From the NCBI GenBank assembly GCA_965371445.1, contig CBDUYN010000016.1, positions 1-64,000 of the forward strand: a stretch of 64,000 nt of DNA, in the 5' to 3' direction. Below are positions 17,561 to 27,100 of this stretch, piece by piece. The notes below the pieces were generated by a model, which saw nothing but the letters and a program-made list of their open reading frames with translations, did not search any database and was not told the origin of the DNA. A program made the translations under genes and the position numbers. Origin of the DNA: DASWIG01 sp965371445 (GTDB taxonomy: Bacteria > Acidobacteriota > Thermoanaerobaculia > Multivoradales > J023). How positions within the stretch are numbered: position 1 is the stretch's first letter; the number at the start of each line of letters is the position of its first letter.

Positions 17561-19027
17561 ATGGCACCCTCGAAGATCGTGACTGTCCTGGAAGCCCTCC
17601 TGCTGCGTGCCCGCGACTTCGACGCCAACGCCCGGCGCTGGTCTTTGCTCGTCGTGGTCGCGCTCGCCGTCTTCCATGCGACCGCGGTGACGTCGTGGGT
17701 CGAACGCGACGCCGCACGCGCCGCCAGGAGCGAGGAGCTGGCCCGTCTCGATGGTGTCCTCGCCGACGTCCGCGAGCTCGGTCCGGCGCTTGCGAGCGTC
17801 CCGGCCACGGTGCATGAGGTCATGGACCCGGCGCTCGGGCGCCTGGTCGAAGACCTCCGGCGAGACCTCCTGCGGCTGCGCTCGACACGGCGCTCGCTGC
17901 GGCGATTCATGGCCGAGCAGAACGCCGGGGACGACGCGGCGCCGGCCGAGGACCTCCTGGCGGAGGTCGACGACGAGCTCGCCGGCGTCGAGCCCTTCGA
18001 GGTCCAAAACGTCGACTGGATCGTTGAAATCGGCGAAGCGTTGGGCCGCGAGGAGCTCCTCCGCGCGCTTTCGCCTCTCGTCGACGAGCGCGTCGTCGCG
18101 CCGCGTTTCGCCGCCGTCCGCCAGCTGTGGACGGCCTCGGCCCTGCCACGCATTGAGGCCCACCTCGACGGTGTGGCGGCGGCGGTGCCCGAGCTGCGCG
18201 GCCGCTACGGCGAGGCGGCGAGCGACTACCAGGCCCTGGCCGAGGCCCTGACGGCCGAGCGCCGGGCCGCCCGCGACCTGGAGGTCGCTCCGCCCGAACG
18301 TCCCTACTGGTGGGCGTCTGAGGAGCCGCCGGCGGCAGGGTCGGACGAGGTCGTGGTCCTGGCGCTCGAGCCCGCCGTCGTGGAGCAGCTGCTGGCGCCG
18401 GTCGCCCTCGACCACCTCCGGGTAGCGGTGGAGAGGACGGGCGGCGCCTATGAAACCCTCTACCAGAGGCTCGAGACACGGCGTACAGCGCTAACCGGAG
18501 GAACGGAAACGGAGAGCCTGGATCTCGATCTCGGACGGCTCGTGCGCGCCTTTCCCTTGATCCTGGGTCTCGTCGCCGGCGTGCTTCTGCTGACCGCCGC
18601 CCGCCGGTTGCGGGAGCTGGGCTACCTCGTCCACCTGCTCGCCGCCGAGGGAGGCACGGCGACGCTCCGGCCGTGGCTGTCGAGCCTCGGGCGCTGGAGC
18701 TCGTCCGCGGGGCCGGAGCCCGCGTTGCAAGGGGGGGGCCGCCGGATCTCGATCCTGACACTCGCCGCGCTCGCCTGGATCGGCGGCGCTGCGGCCCAGC
18801 TCCTCGGTCCAGGGACCTTGCCACCGGTCGAGGTCGCCGCCGTGGCGGGCGGCGGCTTCCTGGCGGTGCTGCTCGCTGCGGGCTACTACCTTGCCGTCGT
18901 CCGCGGGCTGCGCCGCTTGCCGGGTCCGACCGTCCCCCGAGCCGGTGAGCCGGCGGTGGATGAAGAGGACACGCCGGCCGGCGAGGACGACGGGGACGTC
19001 CTCGACGTCCATCAGCTCAAGCGGTAG
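17561..19027 (+). CDS. Uncharacterised membrane protein with long periplasmic coiled domain
   Basis: I do not recognise the family. The 488-residue protein has one N-terminal membrane helix (WSLLVVVALAVFHATAVTSW, ~25-45) and a ~280-residue, Arg/Ala/Glu-rich, largely helical external domain. Three more hydrophobic segments follow (AFPLILGLVAGVLLLTAARR, ISILTLAALAWIGGAAAQLL, VAGGGFLAVLLAAGYYLAVV). The tail is acidic (EEDTPAGEDDGDVLDV). The ATG at 17561 is preferred to the one at 17507, which would lie inside the divergent kinase start. It is divergently transcribed from the kinase-cyclase operon, so a sensory link is possible but unproven. Its end overlaps the Uma2 gene by 11 bp. Confidence 0.72.
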   Translation: MAPSKIVTVLEALLLRARDFDANARRWSLLVVVALAVFHATAVTSWVERDAARAARSEELARLDGVLADVRELGPALASVPATVHEVMDPALGRLVEDLRRDLLRLRSTRRSLRRFMAEQNAGDDAAPAEDLLAEVDDELAGVEPFEVQNVDWIVEIGEALGREELLRALSPLVDERVVAPRFAAVRQLWTASALPRIEAHLDGVAAAVPELRGRYGEAASDYQALAEALTAERRAARDLEVAPPERPYWWASEEPPAAGSDEVVVLALEPAVVEQLLAPVALDHLRVAVERTGGAYETLYQRLETRRTALTGGTETESLDLDLGRLVRAFPLILGLVAGVLLLTAARRLRELGYLVHLLAAEGGTATLRPWLSSLGRWSSSAGPEPALQGGGRRISILTLAALAWIGGAAAQLLGPGTLPPVEVAAVAGGGFLAVLLAAGYYLAVVRGLRRLPGPTVPRAGEPAVDEEDTPAGEDDGDVLDVHQLKR

Positions 19028-19826
19028 CTCCTGACGCGTCAGGCTCGCCCAAGACCTCGCCGGCGGAGGCGGCGGTCGCCGCCTGGCGCAACCCCCGTTC
19101 CAGGGTCGGCAGGTCGGAACAGCTCAGGATCCGCAACCTGTCGTCCTCGCTGACCTCAACGCCGCGGGCCGCGAGGACCGAAAGGACGGCCTCGGCCTTT
19201 CCCTCGGCCTTTCCCTCGGCCCTTTCCTCGGCGCGGACGGCGTCCAGGGTTTCATGACCCGTGAGACGGCGAAGGACGTGACGAAAATTGACCTCGCCGG
19301 CCCGGTCCAGGTCGTAGAGCGCCTCGATCGCGACCGGGTCCGCGAGGACGCCGGGGGCCTCGAGCGTGCCGCCGGGCAGCACCTTTCGCACGGGTTGGTT
19401 CGGCTCGTGGACCTCGACCCGACGAGGACCGTTCAGCCGCACCACCCAGACGTACAAGGTGCCGGCGGCGAGGAGGTCTTCGATCTTCTGGGCGAGCTCG
19501 CCTTCGTCCTGCCCGGTGTCGGCATACTCCACGGCCAGCTTGGGGATGCCGTGGACCCAGCCGGGGGCGTCGGCGATCTTGCCGATCGATAGGTCCGGGG
19601 CGCGCATCGTCTCGGCGACGGGGGAGAAGCCCGCGTCGATACCGATGTCCTCGACGGCAGGATCGTCGGCCAGGGCCTTGTAGCCCGCGCCAGTGGCGAG
19701 GGCCCCGCGCCCGCCGGTCGGCATGCAGCGGACGGTATGGCCGTTCGAGAGCTCGTAGGGATCGCCCGAACGGAGGTGCTCGGCACGGAAGGGGCCACGG
19801 GTGTTCCTCAGGGGATCACGGCTCAT
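19017..19826 (-). CDS. Uma2/DUF820-family putative nuclease
   Basis: The 269-residue protein carries the DUF820 (Uma2) restriction-like fold in its middle: KLAVEYADTGQDEGELAQKI, then EDLLAAGTLYVWVVRLNGPR with VEVHEP, and earlier PDLSIGKIADAPGWV. Residues ~205-220 repeat EGKAEGKAE. The C-terminal region is helical. The role of this very common family is unknown; a nuclease activity is predicted from the fold. It converges with the upstream membrane protein gene. Confidence 0.75.
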   Translation of the reverse strand: MSRDPLRNTRGPFRAEHLRSGDPYELSNGHTVRCMPTGGRGALATGAGYKALADDPAVEDIGIDAGFSPVAETMRAPDLSIGKIADAPGWVHGIPKLAVEYADTGQDEGELAQKIEDLLAAGTLYVWVVRLNGPRRVEVHEPNQPVRKVLPGGTLEAPGVLADPVAIEALYDLDRAGEVNFRHVLRRLTGHETLDAVRAEERAEGKAEGKAEAVLSVLAARGVEVSEDDRLRILSCSDLPTLERGLRQAATAASAGEVLGEPDASGATA

Positions 19827-19863
19827 GACCCGAGCCTAGCATGCCGCCGCCCACGACGCCTTC

Positions 19864-20033
19864 CCAGGCTCTCCACCGCGTGACCGTTCGAGCTCAGGCG
19901 GGCGCGGATCCAGGTCATCTCGTTCTCGGTGGCGAGGCCCACCTCGAGCCACGGCGGAGCCCATGGCGTCGTCAAGCTCTCCCCGACCCCACCGCAGTCG
20001 GGGTTGGTCAGCAACTCACTTGTGCGGACCGCC
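19864..20033. repeat. Copied fragment of the neighbouring DUF11 gene
   Basis: Positions 19864-20017 match 22772-22925 with only about four differences, and 20017-20033 match 23023-23039, so the copy has lost about 97 bp in between. The source is the coding region of the secreted DUF11 protein. The copy is not part of any intact gene here. It is followed directly by a GCCAGGTGCCTGGC palindrome repeat. Confidence 0.85.
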
Positions 20034-20127
20034 CCAGGCGCCAGGTGCCTGGCACTTGCGGAGAAGCACTTGCGGAGAAGAGCGACAAAGAGAGACCGTC
20101 CCTGCGGGACGATCGCCAGGGCGCCCC

Positions 20128-20490
20128 TCATTCCCCGAGCAGATCGGCGACGTCGGAATGCTTCAAGCTGGCGACGAGCGCCTCGTTGACGAGCTCGTTC
20201 ATGCTCTTGCCGCGTCGCTCGGCCAGCACCGCGAGGGCCAGATGGACGGCCGGGGTGGTGCGCAGCGGCAGCTGTCCGGAAAAGGGCTTCTCCGGCTCGA
20301 CACCCTGCCGCGCGCACAGCTCCAGGTAAGCGTCCACCGCGGTCTGAAACGAGCTCTCCAGCTCTTCCACGGTCTGGCCCTCGAAAGAGATGACGTCGCG
20401 CATGTTGATCACGTCGCCGTAGAAGGTGTGGTCGTCGTAGTCGAACTCCACGGCTCCGAAGTAGCCCCGGTAGTCAAGCGCCTTGCTCAT
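20128..20490 (-). CDS. hicB: HicB-family antitoxin
   Basis: The 120-residue protein has the HicB partial RNase-H-like fold (YFGAVEFDYDDHTFYGDVIN, FEGQTVEELESSFQTAVDAY) and a C-terminal ribbon-helix-helix part (VHLALAVLAERRGKSMNELV). It overlaps the hicA remnant by 4 bp. It looks complete; the partner toxin is not. Confidence 0.88.
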   Translation of the reverse strand: MSKALDYRGYFGAVEFDYDDHTFYGDVINMRDVISFEGQTVEELESSFQTAVDAYLELCARQGVEPEKPFSGQLPLRTTPAVHLALAVLAERRGKSMNELVNEALVASLKHSDVADLLGE

Positions 20491-20657
20491 GACTCACCGC
20501 GCCGGCCATGGAGCGTGAAGGCCACCACCGAGCCGCGCATGTGCAGAACCTCGCCACCAAGGGCCGAGATCAGCGTCTCGACGTCCTGCCACCTGACGTC
20601 GCTGGGCGGCGGCTGGCTGAAGATGGCCTCGAGGGTCTTGCGGTGCTTCCGGTTCAT
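20487..20657 (-). pseudogene. hicA: HicA-type toxin, truncated to 56 residues
   Basis: The frame MNRKHRKTLEAIFSQPPPSD, then VRWQDVETLISALGGEVLHM, matches the N-terminal two thirds of HicA-like mRNA interferases of the type paired with this HicB class. After VAFTLHGRRGES it stops, in an ATGA overlap with hicB. Family members continue about 25-30 residues, including the catalytic-histidine strand (FHRPH type), which is absent here. It is below the usual ORF length cut-off. Probably an in-frame deletion; likely inactive. Confidence 0.75.
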
Positions 20658-21605
20658 TCGACGACGATATCAAAATCTGATATCGAAGACAACGGCTCCG
20701 TCGTCCGGGGGGGTCCGCCCGAGACCACCCCGCTCTTCGTCCCGAAGGGACGATAGGCGCCGGCGCTCTCAGCGCCGGACGTCCCTTCGGGACGAAGAGG
20801 CAGGCGGGACGCCTGCGGTCCCAGCAAAGACGTCCCTTCGGGACGAAGAGGCAGGCGGGACGCCTGCGGTCCCAGCAAAAGACGCAGGCGAGACGCCTGC
20901 GGTCCCAGCAAAAGACGTCCCTGTCGTAGGCCGTGTCAAGGGGCGGGAGGCGGAAATTTGGGGCTTCTCCAGGCACACGAATCCCTGAATTCGGACCAAC
21001 CGCGTGGGACTCGTGTGGAGACTGGGGTTCGTCGTCGGTTTCAAAGCCTGGGAAGGCGGGTGGAGGGGTAGGCCCGACCTGTCATTCGTCGGATGTCCGC
21101 TGAGCGGCAGAAATCTGCTGGATGGGGCTCCTCACTGAGACCATGAGCTCCAACAACCTAGCCCCAAGGAGGCATCCCCATGGCGAAGCGTAAGTACCGA
21201 GTCGTCAGATCCTCCAGGGTCACGGGGCCGACAGCGGGTGCCGCTGCAGACCCGGCTCTGGCTCGACACCGGCTCGTCCGAGGTGCCTGGCACTTTCGTG
21301 AGCCCTGGTCGCCGTGTGGTGCTCAGAGCCACCAGAGAAGAGCGACAAAGAGGGACCGGATCTTCTTGTCGCTCTTGCTCCCGGCCTGCTCAGACGCCAG
21401 GTGCCTGGCACTTGCGGAGAAGAGCGACAGAGAGGGACCGGATCTTCTTGTCGCTCTTGTTCTCGTCGGCCCTGCGGGACGACGAGGCCGCTACGCGGCC
21501 CGGCCGGCGGGACGCCAGCGGTCCCAGTGAAGACGTCCCTTCGGGACGAAGAGCCGGCCCCTCGTCGCCCTTGCTTGCCGGGCCGGGGTGTTGTAATCTG
21601 TCAAC
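20658..21605. other. Repeat-rich, gene-poor decay zone
   Basis: About 950 bp hold no intact gene. The zone carries GTCCCTTCGGGAC palindromes, GCAGGC/GCCTGC hairpins, GCCAGGTGCCTGGC palindromes, and two near-identical 40-bp blocks at 21336-21376 and 21417-21457. Each block contains AGAGCGACA and TGTCGCTCT as inverted arms. At 21180 an ATG with a strong AAGGAGG site starts MAKRKYRVVRSSRVTG, which quickly runs into repeats and may be the cut-off start of a lost gene. Confidence 0.7.
20778..20913. repeat. 51-bp tandem repeat, 2.6 copies
   Basis: Copies start at 20778 and 20829, and an 18-bp-shortened third copy starts at 20881. Each joins the GTCCCTTCGGGAC palindrome to the GCAGGCGGGACGCCTGC hairpin. 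Single pieces of the same unit recur near 20740, 21500-21550 and 22368-22390. Apparent proteins such as EEAGGTPAVPAK translated here are artefacts of the repeat. Confidence 0.85.
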
Positions 21606-21839
21606 ATGAGACGCCGCCACCCGAAGAAGGAGGTCGAAGCGGCTCTCCAGTACGCCGAAAGTCGGGGTTGGACCGTCCTACCGACGTCTTCGGGACACCG
21701 TTGGGGCGTCACCAGGTGCGGATCGGGTTGCTCGGTGTCGATCTGGTAGACACCGCGGAATCCGGGCAACCACGCGAGGAACATCCGTCAGGCGGTGGAC
21801 CGATGTCCTCACCGACAAGGAGCAACGGGCGGAGGATGA
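21606..21839 (+). pseudogene. HicA-like small protein interrupted by an in-frame stop
   Basis: The 77-codon frame begins MRRRHPKKEVEAALQYAESR, then GWTVLPTSSGHRWGVTRC, and continues past an in-frame TAG at 21747-21749 with TPRNPGNHARNIRQAVDRC. Proteins of this type normally read SIWSTPRNPGNHA, so the TAG most simply replaces a Ser codon (TCG). The histidine-containing SGHRWG strand resembles HicA. The partner gene 4 bp downstream is also damaged. Confidence 0.65.
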
Positions 21840-21843
21840 CACG

Positions 21844-22280
21844 ATGAGCGAGCACCACTTCACGCTGGTTCTCCAGGGAGACCCGGAGAGCGACGAGACC
21901 ATCGACGCGCTGTTTGAAGCCGGCTGCGACGACGCGACCTTTGGCACTGTCGACCACGTGGGATACGCCGACTTCGTCCGGAGGCGCCGTCGTTCAGCGA
22001 GGCGGTAAGTTCCGCGATCCGTGACGTCGAGTCGGTGCCGGGGCTGCGAGTCTTGCGCATCGAGCCCGACGACCTGGTCACGATGGCGGAGATCGCGGAG
22101 CGGATGGGCCGCAGTCGCGAGAGTGTGCGGTTGCTCGTCCAGGGCGCCCGCGGTCCGGGAGGCTTTCCGGCGCCAGCCTCGCACTTGAAGGCGAAGAGTC
22201 GGCTGTGGCGGTGGTCGGAGGTCTCCGCCTGGGCCAACGAGATGTCACGTCTCGAACCTTCATGGTTGTCTCTTGCCTGA
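21844..22280 (+). pseudogene. HTH-domain partner protein, frameshifted
   Basis: The frame starts MSEHHFTLVLQGDPESDETI, then DALFEAGCDDATFGTVDHVG, and ends prematurely at 22008. From about 21990 another frame carries on with EAPSFSEAVSSAIRDVESVP, LVTMAEIAERMGRSRESVRL and PASHLKAKSRLWRWSEVSAW to a stop at 22280. Read through one missing base near 21985, this is one ~146-residue protein with a helix-turn-helix (EIAERMGRSRESVRLL). It sits as the second gene of a probable toxin-antitoxin-like pair. A sequencing error could mimic the frameshift. Confidence 0.7.
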
Positions 22281-22397
22281 GCCGGCGCCCAAGCTCACGA
22301 AGTCTAGCACACTGGCAGAGCCGTCAAGGGGGGCTGCGCGGCGGCGGTGCGGCACGCTGGAAGCGCAGGCGTCCCTTCGGGACGAAGTACCGATCCG

Positions 22398-24014
22398 TCA
22401 AGGCACCGTCGCCGACCACGCCGAGGTGTCGCCCGACTCGAAGCCGTCGACGAAGAGCACCGTGCCCTCGACGGTTGTGACGCCGTCGACGTCGGCGCCG
22501 GTCACCGAGCCGAACGAAGGCGACGGCCAGGCGGAGAACCGCAAACCTGTCAGCTCGGCGGGCACCCCGATCTCCACCAGGACGCCCTCGCCCAACGGCG
22601 AACGTCGCAGGTCCGCCAGCAGGACGTCGAGCTCACCGTCCGCGTCCCCAGCGTCGAACGCCACCCGGGCCAGGCCCGGCACGCCGTTCGGAAAGCGCAG
22701 GTGATCCGGACGGCCGTCTCCGTCCGCGTCGACGGTGGCCGGCGAGGCGCCGTCCAAGTCCAGCGAGAACGCCAGGCTCCCCACCGCGTGACCGTTCGAG
22801 CTCAGGCGGGCGCGGATCCAGGTCATCTCGTTCTCGGTGGCGAGGCCCACCTCGAGCCACGGCGGAGCCCACGGCGTCGTCAAGCTCTCCCCGGCCCCAC
22901 CGCAGTCGGGGTGGGTCAGCAACTCGTTGGCGCAGGTGACGTCGGCAGCCGCGATGAGCTTGCTGCGGTTCGCGTCGCAGCCCACCGGGCTCCCCGGGAA
23001 CGGCGGCTTCTTGGCGTTGAACCACTTGTGCGGACCGCCGCCGCCGTCGAAGACCTCCAGGCTGACGGCGTCAATGTCGGCCGAGGCACGACGGCCGTTG
23101 CCGTTGCAGTCCCCGCGCGGGCCGGGCCAGATGCGCACGACCCCGTCGCGCTGAACGCCCAGGACGTCCTGACCAGTGTCGTTGCCGAACGTCGCCGGCG
23201 GATCGGAAGAGAACGCCATGGGCACGTCGACCTCGGCGTTGGGAGCGACGTCGCAAATCGGCGTGAACGTCACCGAAAGCAACGCGGCGTTGTCCAGGAC
23301 GGCGATCGGCGGGCTCACCTCCGCCACCGAGACGTCGATCTCACCGTCGTCGTCCAGGGGATCGAAAAGAACCGTGACGCTGAAGTCGGCCGGCGTGTGA
23401 ACGGTCACGTCGAGGACGCCGTCGTCGTCCGTGTCGGGGTCGAGGCAACCCTCGTCGTAGTCGAGGGAGAACGCGGTGCTGCTGAGGGGCTCGCCGGCCC
23501 GCCCCAGGTGGACGTCGACGTCGACGGTTTCGTTCTCGGCGGCATGGGTCACGGCCGGTACGAAGATCCCCGCCGTCATTTGGATGTCGTCGGTGGCGGA
23601 GTTGTCTCCCAGGTTGGGATCGACGTCTCCGGCGTCCGGGTCGACCGTCGCGGTGTTTTCGAACGTCCCCGACACGGCCGCGTCGATCGTGCATTCGACG
23701 GTAAACGTCAAGCTTTCGCCGGCGGGAACGTTGACGGGCTCGTCGACGTTCCCCGTGCCCTTGGGCGGACAGGTGCTGCCCTGGGTGCCGTCGCAGGTCC
23801 ATTCGCAGCCGGTGAGCTGCGGCGGGAAGGTGTCGCGGACCGTGGCGCCGGTGGCGTTGTCGGGTCCGGCATTGGACACGGTGATCGTCGTGGTCACGAT
23901 CTGGCCGGGGATCGCCGACGTCAGGCCGTCCTCCAGGGCGACGGAGAGATCGGTCTCCTTGGAGGTCGCGGACAGGGCCACGAGAACGAGAAGAAGGCTT
24001 GTCGAGCGAACCAT
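22398..24014 (-). CDS. Secreted DUF11/cohesin-like protein
   Basis: The 538-residue protein has a short signal peptide (MVRSTSLLLVLVALSATS) and a DUF11 beta-domain (LTSAIPGQIVTTTITVSNAG, then PDNATGATVRDTF). A cohesin-like beta-sandwich follows (SSTAFSLDYDEGCLDPDTDD), with Asp-rich Ca2+-type loops, then a dockerin-like segment (GDCNGNGRRASADIDAVSLE). The last strand is TTVEGTVLFVDGFESGDTSA, then WSATVP, a C-terminal tail shared with the next gene. The ATG at 24014 has an AAGGAGAAAGACAA site. It is probably a cell-surface or extracellular structural protein. Confidence 0.82.
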   Translation of the reverse strand: MVRSTSLLLVLVALSATSKETDLSVALEDGLTSAIPGQIVTTTITVSNAGPDNATGATVRDTFPPQLTGCEWTCDGTQGSTCPPKGTGNVDEPVNVPAGESLTFTVECTIDAAVSGTFENTATVDPDAGDVDPNLGDNSATDDIQMTAGIFVPAVTHAAENETVDVDVHLGRAGEPLSSTAFSLDYDEGCLDPDTDDDGVLDVTVHTPADFSVTVLFDPLDDDGEIDVSVAEVSPPIAVLDNAALLSVTFTPICDVAPNAEVDVPMAFSSDPPATFGNDTGQDVLGVQRDGVVRIWPGPRGDCNGNGRRASADIDAVSLEVFDGGGGPHKWFNAKKPPFPGSPVGCDANRSKLIAAADVTCANELLTHPDCGGAGESLTTPWAPPWLEVGLATENEMTWIRARLSSNGHAVGSLAFSLDLDGASPATVDADGDGRPDHLRFPNGVPGLARVAFDAGDADGELDVLLADLRRSPLGEGVLVEIGVPAELTGLRFSAWPSPSFGSVTGADVDGVTTVEGTVLFVDGFESGDTSAWSATVP

Positions 24015-24052
24015 TTGTCTTTCTCCTTCATCGCTTCGAGAACGGAGCGAGG

Positions 24053-24077
24053 CCCGGGACAGCAAAGCTGTCCCGGG
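24053..24077 (-). terminator. Perfect 11-bp hairpin between the DUF11 paralogues
   Basis: CCCGGGACAGC and GCTGTCCCGGG form an uninterrupted stem with an AAA loop, 44 bp beyond the stop of the 1014-residue gene and just ahead of the second paralogue. There is no U-tract, so it may be a processing or attenuation hairpin instead of a full terminator. Confidence 0.55.
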
Positions 24078-24120
24078 ACCTCACGGCGCCGGCGGTATGC
24101 CCGCGCTCACGGCCTGCGGC

Positions 24121-27100
24121 CTACCAGACCGTCTGCGACCACGAGTCGGTGTCGCCCGATTCGAAGCCGTCGACGAAGAGGAGGGTCCCTTCGACCGTCG
24201 CCGTGCCGTCGAGGTCGGCACCGGTCACCGAGCCGAACGACGGAGCCGGAGAGCTGGAGAGCCGCAGGGCGTTCCACGGCACCACCGCCGCGGGGGCGCC
24301 CGCCGCGGGGACGCCGACCTCCACCACGACGCCCTCGGCCAACGGCGAACGCCGCAGGTCGGCGAGCAGCACGTCGAGCTCACCGTCCGTGTCGCCAGCG
24401 TCGAATCTCACCATGGCCAGCCCCGGCGCTCCGTTCGGGAAGCGCAGGTGATCAGGACGGCCGTCACCGTTCCCGTCGAGTGCCGCAAGCGGTAAGGACG
24501 GATCCAGGTCGAGGGAGAACGCGAGGCTCCCCACCGCGTGGCCGTTCGAGGTCAGGCGGGCACGGATCCACACCCTCTCGCCGTCGGGCACCGTCGAGAT
24601 CTCTAGCTCCGGCGGAGCCCAAGGCGTGATGAACGAATCCGCGACGCCGCCGCAGTCCAGGCGGAAGATCAACTGGTTGACGCAGGTGACGTCGCCGGCG
24701 GCGATGACCGTGCTGTCGTTGGCGTCGCAACCCACCGGGCTGCCGGCGTAGGTCGGGCTCGGCGCGTCGAACCAGTCGTCGCCGTCGCCGTCGAAGATTT
24801 CGAGACCGGTGGCGGTGAGGTCGGCGGAACCGAGGGCGTCGGACGAGTTGCAATCACCGCGCGGCCCCGGCCAGACGCGGACGAGGCCGTCGACCTGGAC
24901 GCCGGTGACGTCGTGGGCTGCCGTGTCGCCGAAGGTCACGGACGGATCGAGGGAAAACACCATCGCCGCGTCCACCGGCACCGGCGGGTTCGCCGGACAG
25001 GTCACCGCGTAGTGGACCGTCAGCAGGTCGCCGGAGCCCAGGGCGGCGATCGGCGGCGTGAAGTCGGCGATGGAAACGTCGATCTCGCCGTCGGTGTCCA
25101 GGGCGTCATAGAGAAGGGTGACGTTGAAGTCTCCCGGCGTGTGGAAGGTGACGCTGTCGAGGGTGCCGTCGTCGTCGACGTCGGGATCGAGGCAGCTCGC
25201 GTCGTAGTCGATCGAGAACGCCATGGAACCGAGCGCCTGACCGGCGGTGGCCAATTGGATGGGAACGTCCACCGTTTCGTCCTCGGCGGCGTGGGTGACG
25301 GCGTCGAAGAAGACGGCGGGTAGGAGGGCGGTGTCGTTGTCGGTCGCCGAGTTGTCGCCGGTCGAGGGGTCGTTCGCTCCGGCTCCGGCGGCGACGGTGG
25401 CGGTGTTGGACAACGTGCCGGCGGCCGTGACGTCGATCGTGCAGGTGACGGTGAACGTTACCGTGTCGCCGGCCGCGAGGTCGACGCTCTCGTTGATGTC
25501 GCCGTTGCCGCTGGCGCTGCAAACGCCGGTACCTGTCGGGACACAGGTCCAGGCACAACCGCTGAGGCCGGCGGGGAAGGGGTCGGCGACCGTCGCGGCG
25601 ACGGCGTCGCTGGGACCCGCGTTCGACGCCACGATCGTATAGATCAACGTTTCGCCCGGAACGGCCGAGGTGACGCTGTCGTCCTTGGTGATCGCCAGAT
25701 CGGTCTCCCGGAGGATCGAGGTCGACTCCGTGGCAGAATTGTTGGCGCCGTTCGTGTCGTTGTCGTAGATTGCCGTCAACGTCGCTGTGTTATTGACGAC
25801 ATCGGTGCCGGAAGTGGCGGTGCCGTCGACCGTCAAGACGACGGTGAGCGTCTCGCTGGCGCCGACGGCGAGGCCGCTGACCGACCACATGCCGTCGGGG
25901 GCGGTCGTTGTGATGAAAGAGCCGGCGCTCGGTGTGATGGAGTCGACGCTGACTCCGGCTGGCAGGGTCAGGTCCTCGGTGATCTGGAAACCACCGGCGT
26001 TGTTGGTACCATTGTTGGTTACTGTGACCGTGTAGGTCAGGTTACCGGCGCCGGAACCAGCGATCACCGGGTCGGCCGACTCGGTCTTGGAGACGCCAAG
26101 CTCCACGGCCTGGGGGAGGTCGGCGAGGTCGGCAAGCACCAGGCCGTTTTCGCTGCCGCCATAACCGGCGCCGCAGGTCAGGTTGGCGGCTCCGTCGTTG
26201 ATGCAGACGCTTGAGTTGCCGAAGCCGCCGAAAACCACGTCGGGATCACCGTCGTTGTCGATATCGCCGGAAACCACGGCAGAGTTCGGGACGTTGGACG
26301 GGTCGATGTCGGTGCAGGTGAAATCCGCCAGGTCGGCCGTGCCGATGCCAAGGCAAACCCTGTTGATGGTGTTGATACCCGCGAGCACCAGGTCCATGTC
26401 GAGATCGCCGTCATAGTCGGCCACCGCGATTCCCCGCCCCTCATTGCCTGGCAGGGTCGAACACGTCGCGTACGTCCCGTTGCCGTTGCCCGGGCATAGC
26501 TGAAGGGTGCCGCCGCCGGCCAACCGGTCCAGGTTGCCGTCGCCGTTCATGTCGAAGAGCACCAATTCGTAGGGTCCTCCTTGTCCGCTGGCCGCGCAGC
26601 TGAAGTTTGCAGATCCGTCGTTCAAGCAGAGGTAGGTACCGGCAGCGTTGGTGAGGTAGACCGCGTCCAGGTCACCATCGTTGTCCATGTCACCGAGCTC
26701 GACGTCGTAGACGACCTTGCCGGTGAGCAGGGGAAACAGGGTGGCGGGGCCGAAGGTACCGTCACCGTTGTTCAGGTTGACGCCGCCCGCCCTCTGCGAG
26801 CTCCTCGAGAAAACAAAGTCGTTGTCACCGTCCCCGTCCAGGTCGCCGATGGACGCGTCCCAGATGTAGGGACTGGTGTTGAGAATCGAGCAGGTGAAAA
26901 TACCGCCGGTGTTCAAGCAGACGTAGGACCCTGCGCTCTTGTTGCCCTTGATGAGGTCGAGCTCCCCGTTGCCGTCCAGGTCGCCGACGGCCAACGTGTC
27001 GCCGGGTCCTATCGTCACGGTGTTGCACGTGAAGGTACCCGTTCCGTCTCCAAGGCAGAGACTGTTACCGACGAAGATGTCGAGGTTTGTTGCGCTTGCG

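Noticed and set aside
20494..20976. Proline/arginine-rich small proteins such as repeated EAGGTPAVPAK
   Set aside because: They are translations of the palindromic tandem repeats and have no conserved protein context.
21060..21345. Insertion sequence beginning near 21100
   Set aside because: A strong ribosome site and a short basic N-terminus are present, but there is no recognisable transposase domain, terminal inverted repeat or target duplication.
22347..24629. 760-residue plus-strand ORF
   Set aside because: It is a shadow of the two secreted DUF11 genes on the minus strand and shows no motifs.
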